A stretch of DNA of 32,221 nt from an uncultured Clostridia bacterium (GCA_904387305.1 CAJFLB010000020.1:1-32221); one strand, 5' to 3'; counted from the stretch's first letter, positions 1 to 8,143 are shown. Numbers and translations are program-made. The notes: generated by a model from the sequence alone, not told the origin.

Positions 1-94
1 CTCCTTTTAAAATATTTTTTCGACAAAAATATTCTATCAAATTGGTATCTCTTATTCAATTTTTTTATCAAATTTTCCCTACTAAAAGTTTATA

Positions 95-464
95 CTAACT
101 TGTCAAACATATGGGCTTTATCAATTTGTGCTTTATTCCTAATTCTTCTAATTTACTCTCAAACATTGTCTTTCCTTGCCAATTTAGTCTGTTTGTAAAA
201 TCCAAATCCATTATCTGTCTGTATACATTCGATTTTAAATTTGTTAAACTTTTTGCTGGTACATATTTTACATCTACTTGTACTTTTTCTCCTGGATATC
301 TCATTTCTTCATATGGTTTTGGCTCATAATTCTTTCTTCTTACTTGGTGTTTTTCTGTATATTCCTATTCTTTGCATTACTCTATACAAACTTGTTATAC
401 TTCTTGTGTATCCTACTTTTCTTAGCTTTATCCATAATACGTCGTATTTCTCACGCCATCTATA
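95..464 (-). pseudogene. IS481-like transposase remnant
   Basis: Degenerate transposase spread over several frames. Reading leftwards from about 464, one frame gives a helix-turn-helix-like stretch (WREKYDVLWIKLRKVGYTRS, then SLYRVMQRIGIYRKTP). After a frameshift near 328 the next frame gives YEPKPYEEMRYPGEKVQVDV, the entry to the DDE integrase core. A large internal deletion follows. The second catalytic Asp region (IQTDNGF) is readable near 195-230 in another frame, then FTNRL and ELGIKHKLIKP near 110-190. The usual PRHNGKVERSHR segment with the last acidic residue is missing. These motifs are those of IS481/IS3-type transposases. With a deletion, at least two frameshifts and a lost 3' end, it cannot be active. 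No terminal inverted repeats were recognised. The rest of 1-540 shows nothing else I can name. Confidence 0.8.
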
Positions 465-537
465 TTAATAATAATTCATTATAATACTTTTAAAAAGATA
501 ACACAGTTCGTAACTTGCATGTAATTCGCTCCAATTT

Positions 538-762
538 TTAATATTTCATATTTTTTTGTATTCCCAATCCATCTCCTATACATATCAATGTTTCTATTTC
601 ATTGTTTTGTATTTGTATTGGTCGAAATACTTTTATTGAAGTAAAAAAATCTTCTTTATCTTTAGTATTGGTCACATGTTTAGGTGCTTCTATCATTTTT
701 ATTTCTTCTTTTTTATTAAAAATATTCTTAATAAAAGATATTATCTTTTCTAGAGCATTCAT
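538..762 (-). CDS. small unknown protein coupled to the transglutaminase-like gene
   Basis: 74-residue protein of unknown function. The N-terminus (about residues 1-22) can form a Lys-rich amphipathic helix, and the rest is polar. Its ATG overlaps the stop of the upstream gene in an ATGA arrangement, and its ribosome binding site (AAAGGAG) lies inside the last codons of that gene, so the two are very likely co-translated. There is no signal peptide, transmembrane span or known domain. The tight coupling to a transglutaminase-fold protein suggests a partner role, but that is inference from position only. Confidence 0.6.
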   Translation of the reverse strand: MNALEKIISFIKNIFNKKEEIKMIEAPKHVTNTKDKEDFFTSIKVFRPIQIQNNEIETLICIGDGLGIQKNMKY

Positions 763-2309
763 TTTTCCTCTCCTTTTTGTTCTTCTTTAGTTGGTAAGCT
801 GTCCTTTTCTTTTGGTATATCTTCCCAAGGTCTAATCCCTCCTAGATTCTCCAAATCCTTTTCATAACATTCAAATCGATTTATAAATTCCTCTTGTGGT
901 AATTGTACAAATTGCCCTTTATTTTTGTCCGCAAAAAAGAAACTTTTCCCTGATACTTTTGAATCTAGATATACATATACTACAGCATTTTTATCTTTAT
1001 CTGTTTTATCATAAACTCTATTTACAACACAACGATTGGCTTTTAATTTATCAAAATCTAGAATAATTTTTAAAGCACTCATAGTTGAATTTTGACATGT
1101 GGCAAATTCAGGACATGTTTGCGAAAGTGCCAAAAATTGATGTTGCAAATTTTCTTCTGGATTATTAGCATATGACTCATTAATCGCATTAGACTTTTCC
1201 ACAAGATTTTTCAATGGAAACATCCCTTCTTTATCTGCCAATCCAACACTTGTATATAAATTTCTTAAACTTTGCTCATCTAATCCTATTGTATCATCTT
1301 GTAGTTTTTCATCATTTTTATGTGCTTGTGAATCTAAGCCTAGTGAAGTAAGATCATTTTTTCTGGCTTGCTCATATGTAATACAAAAATTATCTGGCAT
1401 TCCTCCAAATCTCTGTCTTGCTAAATTCCAAGTAGGATCCAGAATTGTATTTCCTTTAACAGTTTCTCCGTTTGCCAAAGGCAATTCCACATCTATTAAT
1501 TTTAAAAATGCATGTTCATGCCCACTTACAATTTCACTCTCTACACCAATTCTTTTTAACATATATTGCTCAACTTTTGCTACTCCATTACATACACCAT
1601 ATCCTTTACTGATAATTTTCCATAGTGCTTTACTGTCTTTTGGTTCAAATACCTCTGTTCCATCAGTTGGTGTATGACTTATTTTCTTTCCTATGGCATT
1701 ATCAATGATTGCAATTTTTTGTGCTTGTGAATATTCAGAAGGTATATTATCTATTACAGAAGATATCCATTCTTCTGCTTCTTTATATTCACTACTACTT
1801 GAACTATATGCCACATCTCTCAAAGAGCTAATTACCTCTGCATTTGGGCAAATATCACAAAATTCCATAAACTTTTTTCTTTGTTCTGGTGTAAAATCTT
1901 CTGGAGAAACAGTTATTAAATTATCTAACCCTCTATATTCTTCAAAATCTCTATCTATTTCAAATACAACTTGTCCACCATATTTTGTCGGTATCTGAAT
2001 GGCTGTTGCATATTCTCTTGGTAGATTTGTTACATCTATACCTTGTTTAACCTCTGGTCTTAATGATGCCAAAATTTCTCTTTTTTCATTTAATGTTAAA
2101 TTACACTGTTCTAATCTGGATATAAACTCTTTTTGCTTTTCACCATCTAAGGCTTTTGTTATTTCAAAAGGATGAATATGATATTCTTTACAAAATTCTC
2201 TATGATGTATTAAAAATTCACTTAATTCTTCTACATTCAATCCTCTTAACATAGCCATTCTATCTTCTTGAGTTGCTTTTGATAAAGCTTCTATTTTTTG
2301 AGAATCCAT
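759..2309 (-). CDS. transglutaminase-fold (cysteine protease-like) protein
   Basis: 516 residues. Residues about 1-95 are helical and charged. The middle holds a transglutaminase-like core with a plausible Cys-His-Asp triad: C240 in GYGVCNGVAK, H264 or H266 in SGHEHAFLKL, and D291 in NTILDPTWNL. The spacing and the LDPTWN motif are those of the transglutaminase/peptidase-like superfamily, which either cross-links or cleaves amide bonds. The C-terminal 150 residues are not recognised and end in a Lys/Glu tail. No signal peptide or transmembrane span is seen, so it is probably cytoplasmic, unlike many family members. The start at 2309 has a good ribosome binding site (AAGGAGG). A promoter is visible at 2364-2392. 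Substrate unknown. Confidence 0.75.
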   Translation of the reverse strand: MDSQKIEALSKATQEDRMAMLRGLNVEELSEFLIHHREFCKEYHIHPFEITKALDGEKQKEFISRLEQCNLTLNEKREILASLRPEVKQGIDVTNLPREYATAIQIPTKYGGQVVFEIDRDFEEYRGLDNLITVSPEDFTPEQRKKFMEFCDICPNAEVISSLRDVAYSSSSSEYKEAEEWISSVIDNIPSEYSQAQKIAIIDNAIGKKISHTPTDGTEVFEPKDSKALWKIISKGYGVCNGVAKVEQYMLKRIGVESEIVSGHEHAFLKLIDVELPLANGETVKGNTILDPTWNLARQRFGGMPDNFCITYEQARKNDLTSLGLDSQAHKNDEKLQDDTIGLDEQSLRNLYTSVGLADKEGMFPLKNLVEKSNAINESYANNPEENLQHQFLALSQTCPEFATCQNSTMSALKIILDFDKLKANRCVVNRVYDKTDKDKNAVVYVYLDSKVSGKSFFFADKNKGQFVQLPQEEFINRFECYEKDLENLGGIRPWEDIPKEKDSLPTKEEQKGEEK

Positions 2310-2363
2310 TTATTCCTCCTTAGTTTTTATTAAAATTTTTTCTAATGTATTTTTCTTGATTCA

Positions 2364-2392
2364 ATCATATCACTAAATAATATCTCCTTCAA
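2364..2392 (-). promoter_or_regulatory. sigma-A promoter of the transglutaminase-like gene
   Basis: On the minus strand, TTGAAG (2392-2387), a 17-bp spacer, then TATGAT (2369-2364), about 55 bp upstream of the ATG at 2309. Confidence 0.6.
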
Positions 2393-2484
2393 GTTTTTTT
2401 CAATTAGTATATATCTAATTAAATACTTTCATTATAAAATAAAACATATATAAACTATTTAAAACAACTTTTTATCATTTTTTA

Positions 2485-2513
2485 TTGTAAACAAAAAAAT
2501 GGTATGATATGAT
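2485..2513 (+). promoter_or_regulatory. sigma-A promoter of the methyltransferase gene
   Basis: TTGTAA (2485-2490), a 17-bp spacer, then TATGAT (2508-2513). It is divergent from the promoter at 2364-2392 and about 37 bp upstream of the start codon. Confidence 0.6.
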
Positions 2514-2550
2514 TCATATTGTAAAATATTAAATTTTAAGGAGAATGATT

Positions 2551-3207
2551 ATGAGTAAAGAAAATGAAAAAACATTAGCAGTATATAAAGAAAAAGCACA
2601 TCTATATTTAAATAACAGTATTGAACATGATAAACTTGATCCAATAAGAGCAAAACAAAAACGTGAGAAATTAGAAAAATTAATTACATCAAATTTTTCA
2701 TCATTACCAGGACATGCAAAAGTTTTTGAAATCGGTTCTGGAGATGGATCAAACGCAAAATTTATTCAAAGTTTAGGTTTTGATGTAACAGCAAGTGACA
2801 CAGCTGATGATTTTATAAAGGCCACTCAAAATCAAGGTTTGAAAACAATTAAATTTAATGCACTAGAAAATTCTTTTTCAGAAAAATATTCTGCTGTTTT
2901 TTGTTGGAGAGTTTTTGTTCATTTTACAAAAGAAGATGCATTAAAAATAATACAAAAAGTTTATGATGCACTTGAAGACAATGGGATTTTTATTTTTAAT
3001 GCAATGAATCGCGAAATAAAGAATACTGATAATGAATGGATAGACTTTGAAGGTGAATATCATATGGGAGCTGAACGTTATTACCATTATTTTTCACAAA
3101 AAGATTTAGATGATATGATTCAAAAAACAAATTTCAAAATCGAAGACTTCCACAAAGATGGTGGAGACAAGAACAACAAATGGTTAGTATATGTATTAAG
3201 AAAATAA
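2551..3207 (+). CDS. class I SAM-dependent methyltransferase
   Basis: 218 residues from the ATG at 2551. A slightly longer frame opens at 2545, but the ribosome binding site AAGGAG (2538-2543) is only 1 nt from that ATG and 7 nt from 2551, so 2551 is preferred. The Rossmann-type motif I reads VFEIGSGDGS. It is followed by an acidic motif II (DVTASDTADDF), a motif around NALENSFSEKYSAVF, and a strand with GIFIFNAMN. This is the layout of small class I methyltransferases that act on metabolites, proteins or nucleic acids. No substrate-specific motif is visible. It has its own promoter and appears monocistronic, with the folate transporter operon starting again 120 bp downstream. Confidence 0.85.
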   Translation: MSKENEKTLAVYKEKAHLYLNNSIEHDKLDPIRAKQKREKLEKLITSNFSSLPGHAKVFEIGSGDGSNAKFIQSLGFDVTASDTADDFIKATQNQGLKTIKFNALENSFSEKYSAVFCWRVFVHFTKEDALKIIQKVYDALEDNGIFIFNAMNREIKNTDNEWIDFEGEYHMGAERYYHYFSQKDLDDMIQKTNFKIEDFHKDGGDKNNKWLVYVLRK

Positions 3208-3293
3208 TTTTTTAAAAATTAGCCATTTAATATTAAGAAATCGATAAAAATTTTAAGGAAATTTGTAAAAATATATACAATCTTGTAAAATCA

Positions 3294-3302
3294 TGATATA
3301 AT
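3294..3302 (+). promoter_or_regulatory. extended -10 promoter of the folate transporter operon
   Basis: TGATATAAT is a perfect extended -10 element (TG at 3294-3295, TATAAT at 3297-3302). The -35 region is weak. It lies 24 bp upstream of the riboswitch P1 helix. Confidence 0.55.
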
Positions 3303-3325
3303 ATGTTACATAATTAAATATTTAG

Positions 3326-3444
3326 TTATTAGAGTAGAAAATAAATCGTTAAGACTTAGTAGACGGGAAGTTGTTACTAAGGCAAAAGTATTTTACAGTA
3401 TAGAAAATTTTACTTGCGTATTTATTTTCGCATTCCGCTAATAA
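3326..3444 (+). promoter_or_regulatory. tetrahydrofolate (THF) riboswitch
   Basis: Aptamer in the leader of a folT-like gene. P1 is TTATTAG (3326-3332) with CTAATAA (3438-3444), and P2 is AAATAAAT (3339-3346) with ATTTATTT (3420-3427). Conserved pieces in order are GAGTAGA (3332-3338), CGTTAAG (3347-3353), a hairpin closed by TTAGT/ACTAA (3356-3360/3376-3380) carrying GGGAAGTTG, and GCATTCCGC near 3430-3438. These match the THF riboswitch class that controls folate transport and synthesis genes in Firmicutes. Downstream, GCTAAT (3437-3442) can instead pair with ATTAGC (3456-3461), breaking P1. Confidence 0.85.
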
Positions 3445-3506
3445 AGATTTGAAGGATTAGCTCCTATTCTTTTAATGCGGAAATTAAATAGAAGGGAGAT
3501 TTTTTT

Positions 3507-4049
3507 ATGCGTAAAAACAAAAAAATTATTTTAGCAGCTATTTTATTAGCTTTATTGATTATTTTATCTAGGTTTTTCATTATTTCAACACCTATCATGA
3601 AAATCAGTTTTACCTTTGTAGCAATCGCTTTATGTGCTACTTGGCTTGGACCTAAGTGGACTGTTCTTATTACCGTTGTAGAAGATTTAATCGGTGCCAC
3701 TTTATTCCCATCAGGAAGCTTTTTTATAGGTTATACCATAAGTGCAGGTTTAACTGGTTTAATTTATGGATTATTACTATACAAAAAGGAAGCAGATTCT
3801 TTGACAAACAAACAATATACGATTCGAGTAATCATTGCTGTTCTTTTAATTACCTTTGTTATTCATACAGGATTAAACACCTTATGGACAAGTATTATCA
3901 CTGGTAAAGCTTTTATGGTATTACTATTACCTAGAATTACAAAGCAACTTATCATGATACCTATCCAAATAATTGTTATTTTATTTATTGAAAAACTATT
4001 AAGAAAACCTTTTGACAAATATATAAGGAGTAGCGATAACGATGATTAA
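3507..4049 (+). CDS. folT: folate ECF transporter S component (FolT-like)
   Basis: 180-residue integral membrane protein with about five to six hydrophobic segments, including residues 7-27, 32-50, 55-66, 72-92, 108-128 and 140-163. This is the size and topology of ECF substrate-binding (S) components. It would bind the vitamin at the membrane and dock on the EcfA/EcfT module. The N-terminal pattern, the central ATWLGPKW and the loop with LFPSGSFFIGYTISA resemble the folate-specific S family. The THF riboswitch directly upstream independently supports folate as substrate. The start has an AAGGGAG ribosome binding site (3492-3498). The last codons overlap the start of the ATPase gene by 8 bp. 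Confidence 0.85.
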   Translation: MRKNKKIILAAILLALLIILSRFFIISTPIMKISFTFVAIALCATWLGPKWTVLITVVEDLIGATLFPSGSFFIGYTISAGLTGLIYGLLLYKKEADSLTNKQYTIRVIIAVLLITFVIHTGLNTLWTSIITGKAFMVLLLPRITKQLIMIPIQIIVILFIEKLLRKPFDKYIRSSDNDD

Positions 4050-4851
4050 CATAGAAAATGTATGTTTTAAATACAAAAATAGTGATTATATCTTAAAAAA
4101 CATAAACTTTTCCGTAAACAATGGTGAAGTCATTGCCATTGTTGGGAAAAATGGTTCGGGAAAATCAACTCTTGGAAGGTTAATTGCAGGCATTACTAAA
4201 TTAAAAGAAGGAACAATAACAATTGATAATATCAATACTTCTAAAGACATTAAAGCCATTAGAGAAAAAGTAGGCATTGTTTTTCAAAATCCAGAAAATC
4301 AAATTATTTTTAATAATATTTATGATGAACTTTCTTTCTCTCTTAGAGGTTTAGAACCATCTGAAATTGAAAATCGAATATCTACTTCTTTAAAACAAGT
4401 AGATATGTATGATTTTAAAGATAAAGATTTATATGCTTTATCACTAGGGCAAAAACAAAGAATTATGATTGCAGAAATTTTGGCTAAAAATCCAAAATAC
4501 ATTATTTTGGATGAGCCAACCACTATGATTGATAGCTATGGAAAAGAAAAAATACATGATATTATTTTAGACTTGAAACAAAAAGGATATACAATTATTT
4601 GCATTACCAATTTGTCAGATGAAATTTTATTAGCTGATAGAACATTGATTTTGGATAACGGAGAAATCGTAGCTGAAATAAAAAAACAAGAATTAATTGA
4701 TAAATATGATATTCTAGAAAAGTATGGTATTAAAATTCCAACTTTACTTAATATTTTAGTAACGTTAAAAACAGAAGGCATTGATCTACGTGTTGAGGAT
4801 TTTTCAGTGGTAGAACTTATAACTGCCATCAAAGAAAAATTGGATAGATAA
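4042..4851 (+). CDS. ecfA: ECF transporter ATP-binding protein with altered H-switch
   Basis: 269-residue ABC ATPase that would power folate uptake. It has Walker A GKNGSGKST (35-43), a Q-loop at Q82 within VFQNPENQI typical of EcfA, signature LSLGQ (133-137), Walker B YIILDEP (153-159) and a D-loop Asp at 164. The switch histidine is replaced: the strand reads ICITNLSDE, placing N190 where ECF ATPases have His. Other motifs look intact. It overlaps folT by 8 bp and sits 10 bp before the EcfT gene. Most ECF modules use two ATPases, but only one is encoded here. It may pair with another EcfA elsewhere in the genome or form a homodimer. Confidence 0.9.
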   Translation: MINIENVCFKYKNSDYILKNINFSVNNGEVIAIVGKNGSGKSTLGRLIAGITKLKEGTITIDNINTSKDIKAIREKVGIVFQNPENQIIFNNIYDELSFSLRGLEPSEIENRISTSLKQVDMYDFKDKDLYALSLGQKQRIMIAEILAKNPKYIILDEPTTMIDSYGKEKIHDIILDLKQKGYTIICITNLSDEILLADRTLILDNGEIVAEIKKQELIDKYDILEKYGIKIPTLLNILVTLKTEGIDLRVEDFSVVELITAIKEKLDR

Positions 4852-4861
4852 GGAAATCTAT

Positions 4862-5425
4862 ATGAAAGATGTTCTTAAATTTTTAATTTTTATTATATAT
4901 GCCACTACTATATTTTTCTTACCTAATCATATTTACATTTTAGCATGTTTTATCATAAATCTAGCAATTATATTATTGTGTAAACTTAGTATTAAAAAAG
5001 CATTTTTTAATACCTTAAAAATTGTTCCTTTTGTCCTTTTCACATTTGTCATTAATCTTTTCTTAGATAGTTTTATATTTGCTTTATGGATAGGAATTAA
5101 ATTGATCATCGTTTGTAACACAACTTTTATATATTCTCAAACAACAACTGTTGCAAACTTAGCAAAAACGATTAGATTACTATGTACCCCATTAAAACTT
5201 TTCAAAGTCAATACAGAGGAAATTGAAGTTATGGTGTGTATTTCTCTATCACTACTTCCTGCCATTAGAAATGATTTAACTGAAGTAAAAAATGCTTGTA
5301 AAGCTAAAAATATAGATATTAATTTAAAGAATGCAAAATATATTTTGTCTAAGTTTTTATTGTCTTTAATTAAAAGAGTTAATCAAATTGATGAAGCTAT
5401 GATAGAAAAAGGATGTGACTATTAA
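4862..5425 (+). CDS. ecfT: ECF transporter transmembrane component (EcfT/CbiQ family)
   Basis: 187 residues with several hydrophobic spans in the first 110 residues, then a cytoplasmic coupling region. That region holds the family layout: a helix around EVMVCISLSLLPAIRNDLTE followed by NACKAKNIDI, and a second coupling motif at the C-terminus (DEAMIEKGCDY), matching the two A-R-G-like coupling sites of EcfT in degenerate form. It is shorter than the usual 250-270 residues. It is the third gene of the folate operon and would couple EcfA ATP hydrolysis to movement of FolT. The stop codon lies inside the terminator hairpin at 5407-5448. Confidence 0.8.
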   Translation: MKDVLKFLIFIIYATTIFFLPNHIYILACFIINLAIILLCKLSIKKAFFNTLKIVPFVLFTFVINLFLDSFIFALWIGIKLIIVCNTTFIYSQTTTVANLAKTIRLLCTPLKLFKVNTEEIEVMVCISLSLLPAIRNDLTEVKNACKAKNIDINLKNAKYILSKFLLSLIKRVNQIDEAMIEKGCDY

Positions 5426-5448
5426 CTGTTTAATAGTCACATCCTTTT
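5407..5448. terminator. bidirectional terminator between convergent operons
   Basis: Perfect 19-bp inverted repeat with a 4-nt CTGT loop: arms 5407-5425 and 5430-5448, starting AAAAGGATG and ending CATCCTTTT. It serves ecfT on the plus strand and the RluA-family gene on the minus strand. It contains the ecfT stop codon and touches the stop codon of the minus-strand gene. Confidence 0.85.
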
Positions 5449-6316
5449 ACATGTTTATATTTTTTAATTCAATTTCTTTTCCTTTTAAATATGACAATAT
5501 TCCACTCTCAGATTGAAAATGAAACTTTAATTTATAACTACATAACATCTGATACCTTTTACCGAATTGCTTATTAATTTCATTTTTTCCGTATTTTCCG
5601 TCACCAATAATAGGATATCCAATATATGCTAGATGTGCTCTTATTTGATGTGTTCTTCCTGTTTCAATTTCAACATCTAATAAAGCTGTATTATCTTTTC
5701 TTTTTTCTAGTACAGTATATTTAGTAATAATTTTTTGATATCCTTTTTTAAAAGTATCACTAATATATACTTGTGACTTTTTTTGATCTTTAAATAAATA
5801 AGCCTCTAGTCTTTCTTCTTTCTTGTTGGGAATTCCATATACTAATGCTAGATAATGTTTTTCAATTTCATGTTTTTTAAATTTTTCTAATAAGATTCTT
5901 AATGTTTCTTCATTTTTAGCAAACATAACCAATCCAGTTGTATTTCTGTCAATCCTATGGCATGGTTGTGGTTTAAATTCACAATTTGTATACTGTTTGT
6001 TGATTAAGTCTGTTAAAGAATTACTTCCTGTTACTTCAATGTTTGCTGGCTTATTGATTACCAATATATTTTCATCTTCATATACTTTATCTAAGTTTAT
6101 TTTTATATCTTCTAACTCCTTTGGAAGATATATATCTATCTTATCATTTTCATAGACCAATATATCTTTATTTATCCTTTTCCCATTTATCTTTATATCT
6201 TTTTTTCTTAATAATTTACAAAATGTAGGATAGTTTATATTTGGTAATTCTTCTAATATGATTTTATTCAATTTTTTTTCATGGTATTTTTTATTTACAA
6301 TTATTTCTTTCATCAT
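5447..6316 (-). CDS. RluA-family rRNA/tRNA pseudouridine synthase
   Basis: 289 residues. An N-terminal S4-like RNA-binding region (about 13-65, LRKKDIKINGKRI) is followed by the pseudouridine synthase domain. The catalytic motif is HRIDRNTTG (120-128), with D123 the catalytic Asp. The second signature GRTHQIRAHL (220-229) and the GDGKYG element are present. This is the RluA/RluD architecture, which isomerises uridines in 23S rRNA or tRNA; the target base cannot be told. No ribosome binding site precedes the ATG. Instead a promoter at 6323-6351 places the likely transcription start at or next to the start codon, so the mRNA may be leaderless. Confidence 0.9.
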   Translation of the reverse strand: MMKEIIVNKKYHEKKLNKIILEELPNINYPTFCKLLRKKDIKINGKRINKDILVYENDKIDIYLPKELEDIKINLDKVYEDENILVINKPANIEVTGSNSLTDLINKQYTNCEFKPQPCHRIDRNTTGLVMFAKNEETLRILLEKFKKHEIEKHYLALVYGIPNKKEERLEAYLFKDQKKSQVYISDTFKKGYQKIITKYTVLEKRKDNTALLDVEIETGRTHQIRAHLAYIGYPIIGDGKYGKNEINKQFGKRYQMLCSYKLKFHFQSESGILSYLKGKEIELKNINM

Positions 6317-6322
6317 ATTATG

Positions 6323-6351
6323 ATTATATCGTATTTCTAGTATTGAAACAA
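6323..6351 (-). promoter_or_regulatory. promoter of the RluA-family gene
   Basis: On the minus strand, TTGTTT (6351-6346), a 17-bp spacer, then TATAAT (6328-6323). Only 6 nt separate the -10 box from the ATG at 6316, so transcription would start at about the start codon. It overlaps the 3' end of the upstream gene. Confidence 0.55.
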
Positions 6352-6873
6352 GCTAGTTTCTATGATTTTTTCATATTTTTCAAAGTTTGGCTCATAATTT
6401 TCTATCATTCTATAAAAATATTTTGAATGTGTTTTATATTTTAAATGACAATATTCATGTAATACAATAAAATCAATAACATCTCTATGGAACATAACAA
6501 TTTTAGGATTTATTGTAATTTTACCATTAACACATCTTCCAATTTCTTTTTTCATGTTTCTAATTTCATAGTCTTCTGGTGCAAATCCTAACATGATTCT
6601 TGTTTTTTCCATTGCTCTTTCCACTTCTACTTTTGCAATTTGTTCGTACATTTTATCAATTGCTAAGTCTAAAATTTCTTGATTATTATCTTTTTTATAT
6701 CGATTAGGAAGTGATATTTTTATTAATTTATTTTCTACATTTAATTCTGGTACTTTTACATTTTTATACACAATTTTTACTTTGTAATCAATTCCTAAAA
6801 CTGGTACAGGATGTCTTTCTAATGTAGTATTTATACTGTTTTTTACACGGATTTGTTTTTTTACTTTATACAT
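6337..6873 (-). CDS. YgjP-like (DUF45) zinc metallopeptidase
   Basis: 178 residues from the ATG at 6873. A longer frame opens at 6909, but TAGGAG lies 9 nt before 6873 and nothing suitable precedes 6909. The zinc motif is HEYCH in FIVLHEYCHLKYKTHSKYF, with a downstream acidic region (NYEPNFEKYE). This is the HExxH...H layout of YgjP/WLM-like M48-clan metallopeptidases, often soluble and of unknown substrate. The N-terminal half is the basic beta-rich region usual in this family. A consensus promoter is seen at 6935-6963. The downstream RluA-like gene has its own promoter inside the 3' end of this gene. Confidence 0.8.
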   Translation of the reverse strand: MYKVKKQIRVKNSINTTLERHPVPVLGIDYKVKIVYKNVKVPELNVENKLIKISLPNRYKKDNNQEILDLAIDKMYEQIAKVEVERAMEKTRIMLGFAPEDYEIRNMKKEIGRCVNGKITINPKIVMFHRDVIDFIVLHEYCHLKYKTHSKYFYRMIENYEPNFEKYEKIIETSLFQY

Positions 6874-6934
6874 AAATATCACTCCTATTCTTGAATTTTT
6901 GTTTTGCAAATTATTGTTCGCTTTTGTTGTTCTT

Positions 6935-6963
6935 ATTTTATATTTTATTTTTCACTTTGTCAA
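6935..6963 (-). promoter_or_regulatory. promoter of the YgjP-like gene
   Basis: On the minus strand, consensus TTGACA (6963-6958), a 17-bp spacer, then TAAAAT (6940-6935). Confidence 0.75.
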
Positions 6964-7051
6964 TACTTTTTATAAAAAAACATAAAATTTTTGTTCGCAT
7001 TTTGTTTGTACCTTTATTTTACTCAATTATAGGGGTTTTATTCGCTTTTAT

Positions 7052-8143
7052 TTACAATACTTCTGAAAGTATTTTTATGATTCTTTCATAATCTTTATGT
7101 ATTCTTATTCTTGCATAATGATCGTCTAGATTTAGAAAATATCCACAACTTTCTGCAATCATTCCCTTTTCACTTAATTTTTTCGTCAAGTTTTCATATT
7201 TATCTGTTTTTATTGTAAAAATTGGTGTTTCAACATTTGTATAAATATAATTTTCCGTATTAAGTGCTTTATATATTTTTTCATTTACTATGATTGTTTT
7301 TAATTTAGTTTCTTCCAATTCTTCATAACGTTTTAAAATTTTAGTAAATATACTTGCTGATAAATCTGAAAATGGAAATGGTAAAGAAATTTCATTATAT
7401 ATTTTTACAATCTCTTTAGCTGCAAATAAGTAACCTATTCTATGATTCGGTAATCCAAAATATTTTGATGCACTTCTTAGTACCATTAAATTATGATATT
7501 TATCGACTAATGTTATCGCTGAATTCTCTAAAGGCATATAATCCCCATATGCCTCATCTACTATAACAAAAATATCATATTGTTTTGCTTTTTTCACAAT
7601 TTCTTCAATGTCTTGAACATCGATTATTTGTCCTGTAGGATTATTTGGATTTTCTATAGATATAAATTGATACGTATCATTTATCTTATTTAAGAAGTCA
7701 TCTACTATAAATTTATAGTTATTTTCCTTTTTTAAATTTACCCATTCATATTTTCCTCTTCTTAATTCTACTTCTGATATAAATCTTGGAAATTGAGGTG
7801 CACATCCTAATACCTTTGTTCCTTCATCTATTAAAAACTGACTAATATTTCTAAGCATTCCCATAGTTCCTGCTCCAAATGCAATATTTTCTTTGTCTAT
7901 TGTTTTTCCAATTTGTTTATTCCAGAATTCCAGCAACTGCTCTTTTAATTTTTCATATTCTATAGATGGGTATTTATTGATTTCATATGTGGTTTGTTTT
8001 ACACATTCTTTTATGATATTTTCATTAATAAAAGGATTTGTCCCTAAAGAACAATCTATTACATCATTAGCCTGTGCACTTTTTAATATTTCTTCATTCA
8101 TATAATCTCTTACTTTAAAATTCTTATAATATTCATTTATCAT
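7052..8143 (-). CDS. PLP-dependent class I/II aminotransferase (HisC-like)
   Basis: 363 residues, fold-type I aminotransferase. The PLP lysine is K227 in RSASKYFGLPNHRIGY. The cofactor-binding ENPNNPTG (164-171), D196 and Y199 in VDEAYGDY, and the C-terminal substrate Arg region (HYARIRIHK) are all present. The pattern resembles histidinol-phosphate and threonine-phosphate aminotransferase/decarboxylase relatives. No his or cobalamin genes are nearby, so hisC or cobD is not assigned. It starts 2 nt after the stop of the upstream GGDEF/EAL gene, and its ribosome binding site AAAGGAG lies inside that gene, so the two are co-expressed. Confidence 0.85.
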   Translation of the reverse strand: MINEYYKNFKVRDYMNEEILKSAQANDVIDCSLGTNPFINENIIKECVKQTTYEINKYPSIEYEKLKEQLLEFWNKQIGKTIDKENIAFGAGTMGMLRNISQFLIDEGTKVLGCAPQFPRFISEVELRRGKYEWVNLKKENNYKFIVDDFLNKINDTYQFISIENPNNPTGQIIDVQDIEEIVKKAKQYDIFVIVDEAYGDYMPLENSAITLVDKYHNLMVLRSASKYFGLPNHRIGYLFAAKEIVKIYNEISLPFPFSDLSASIFTKILKRYEELEETKLKTIIVNEKIYKALNTENYIYTNVETPIFTIKTDKYENLTKKLSEKGMIAESCGYFLNLDDHYARIRIHKDYERIIKILSEVL

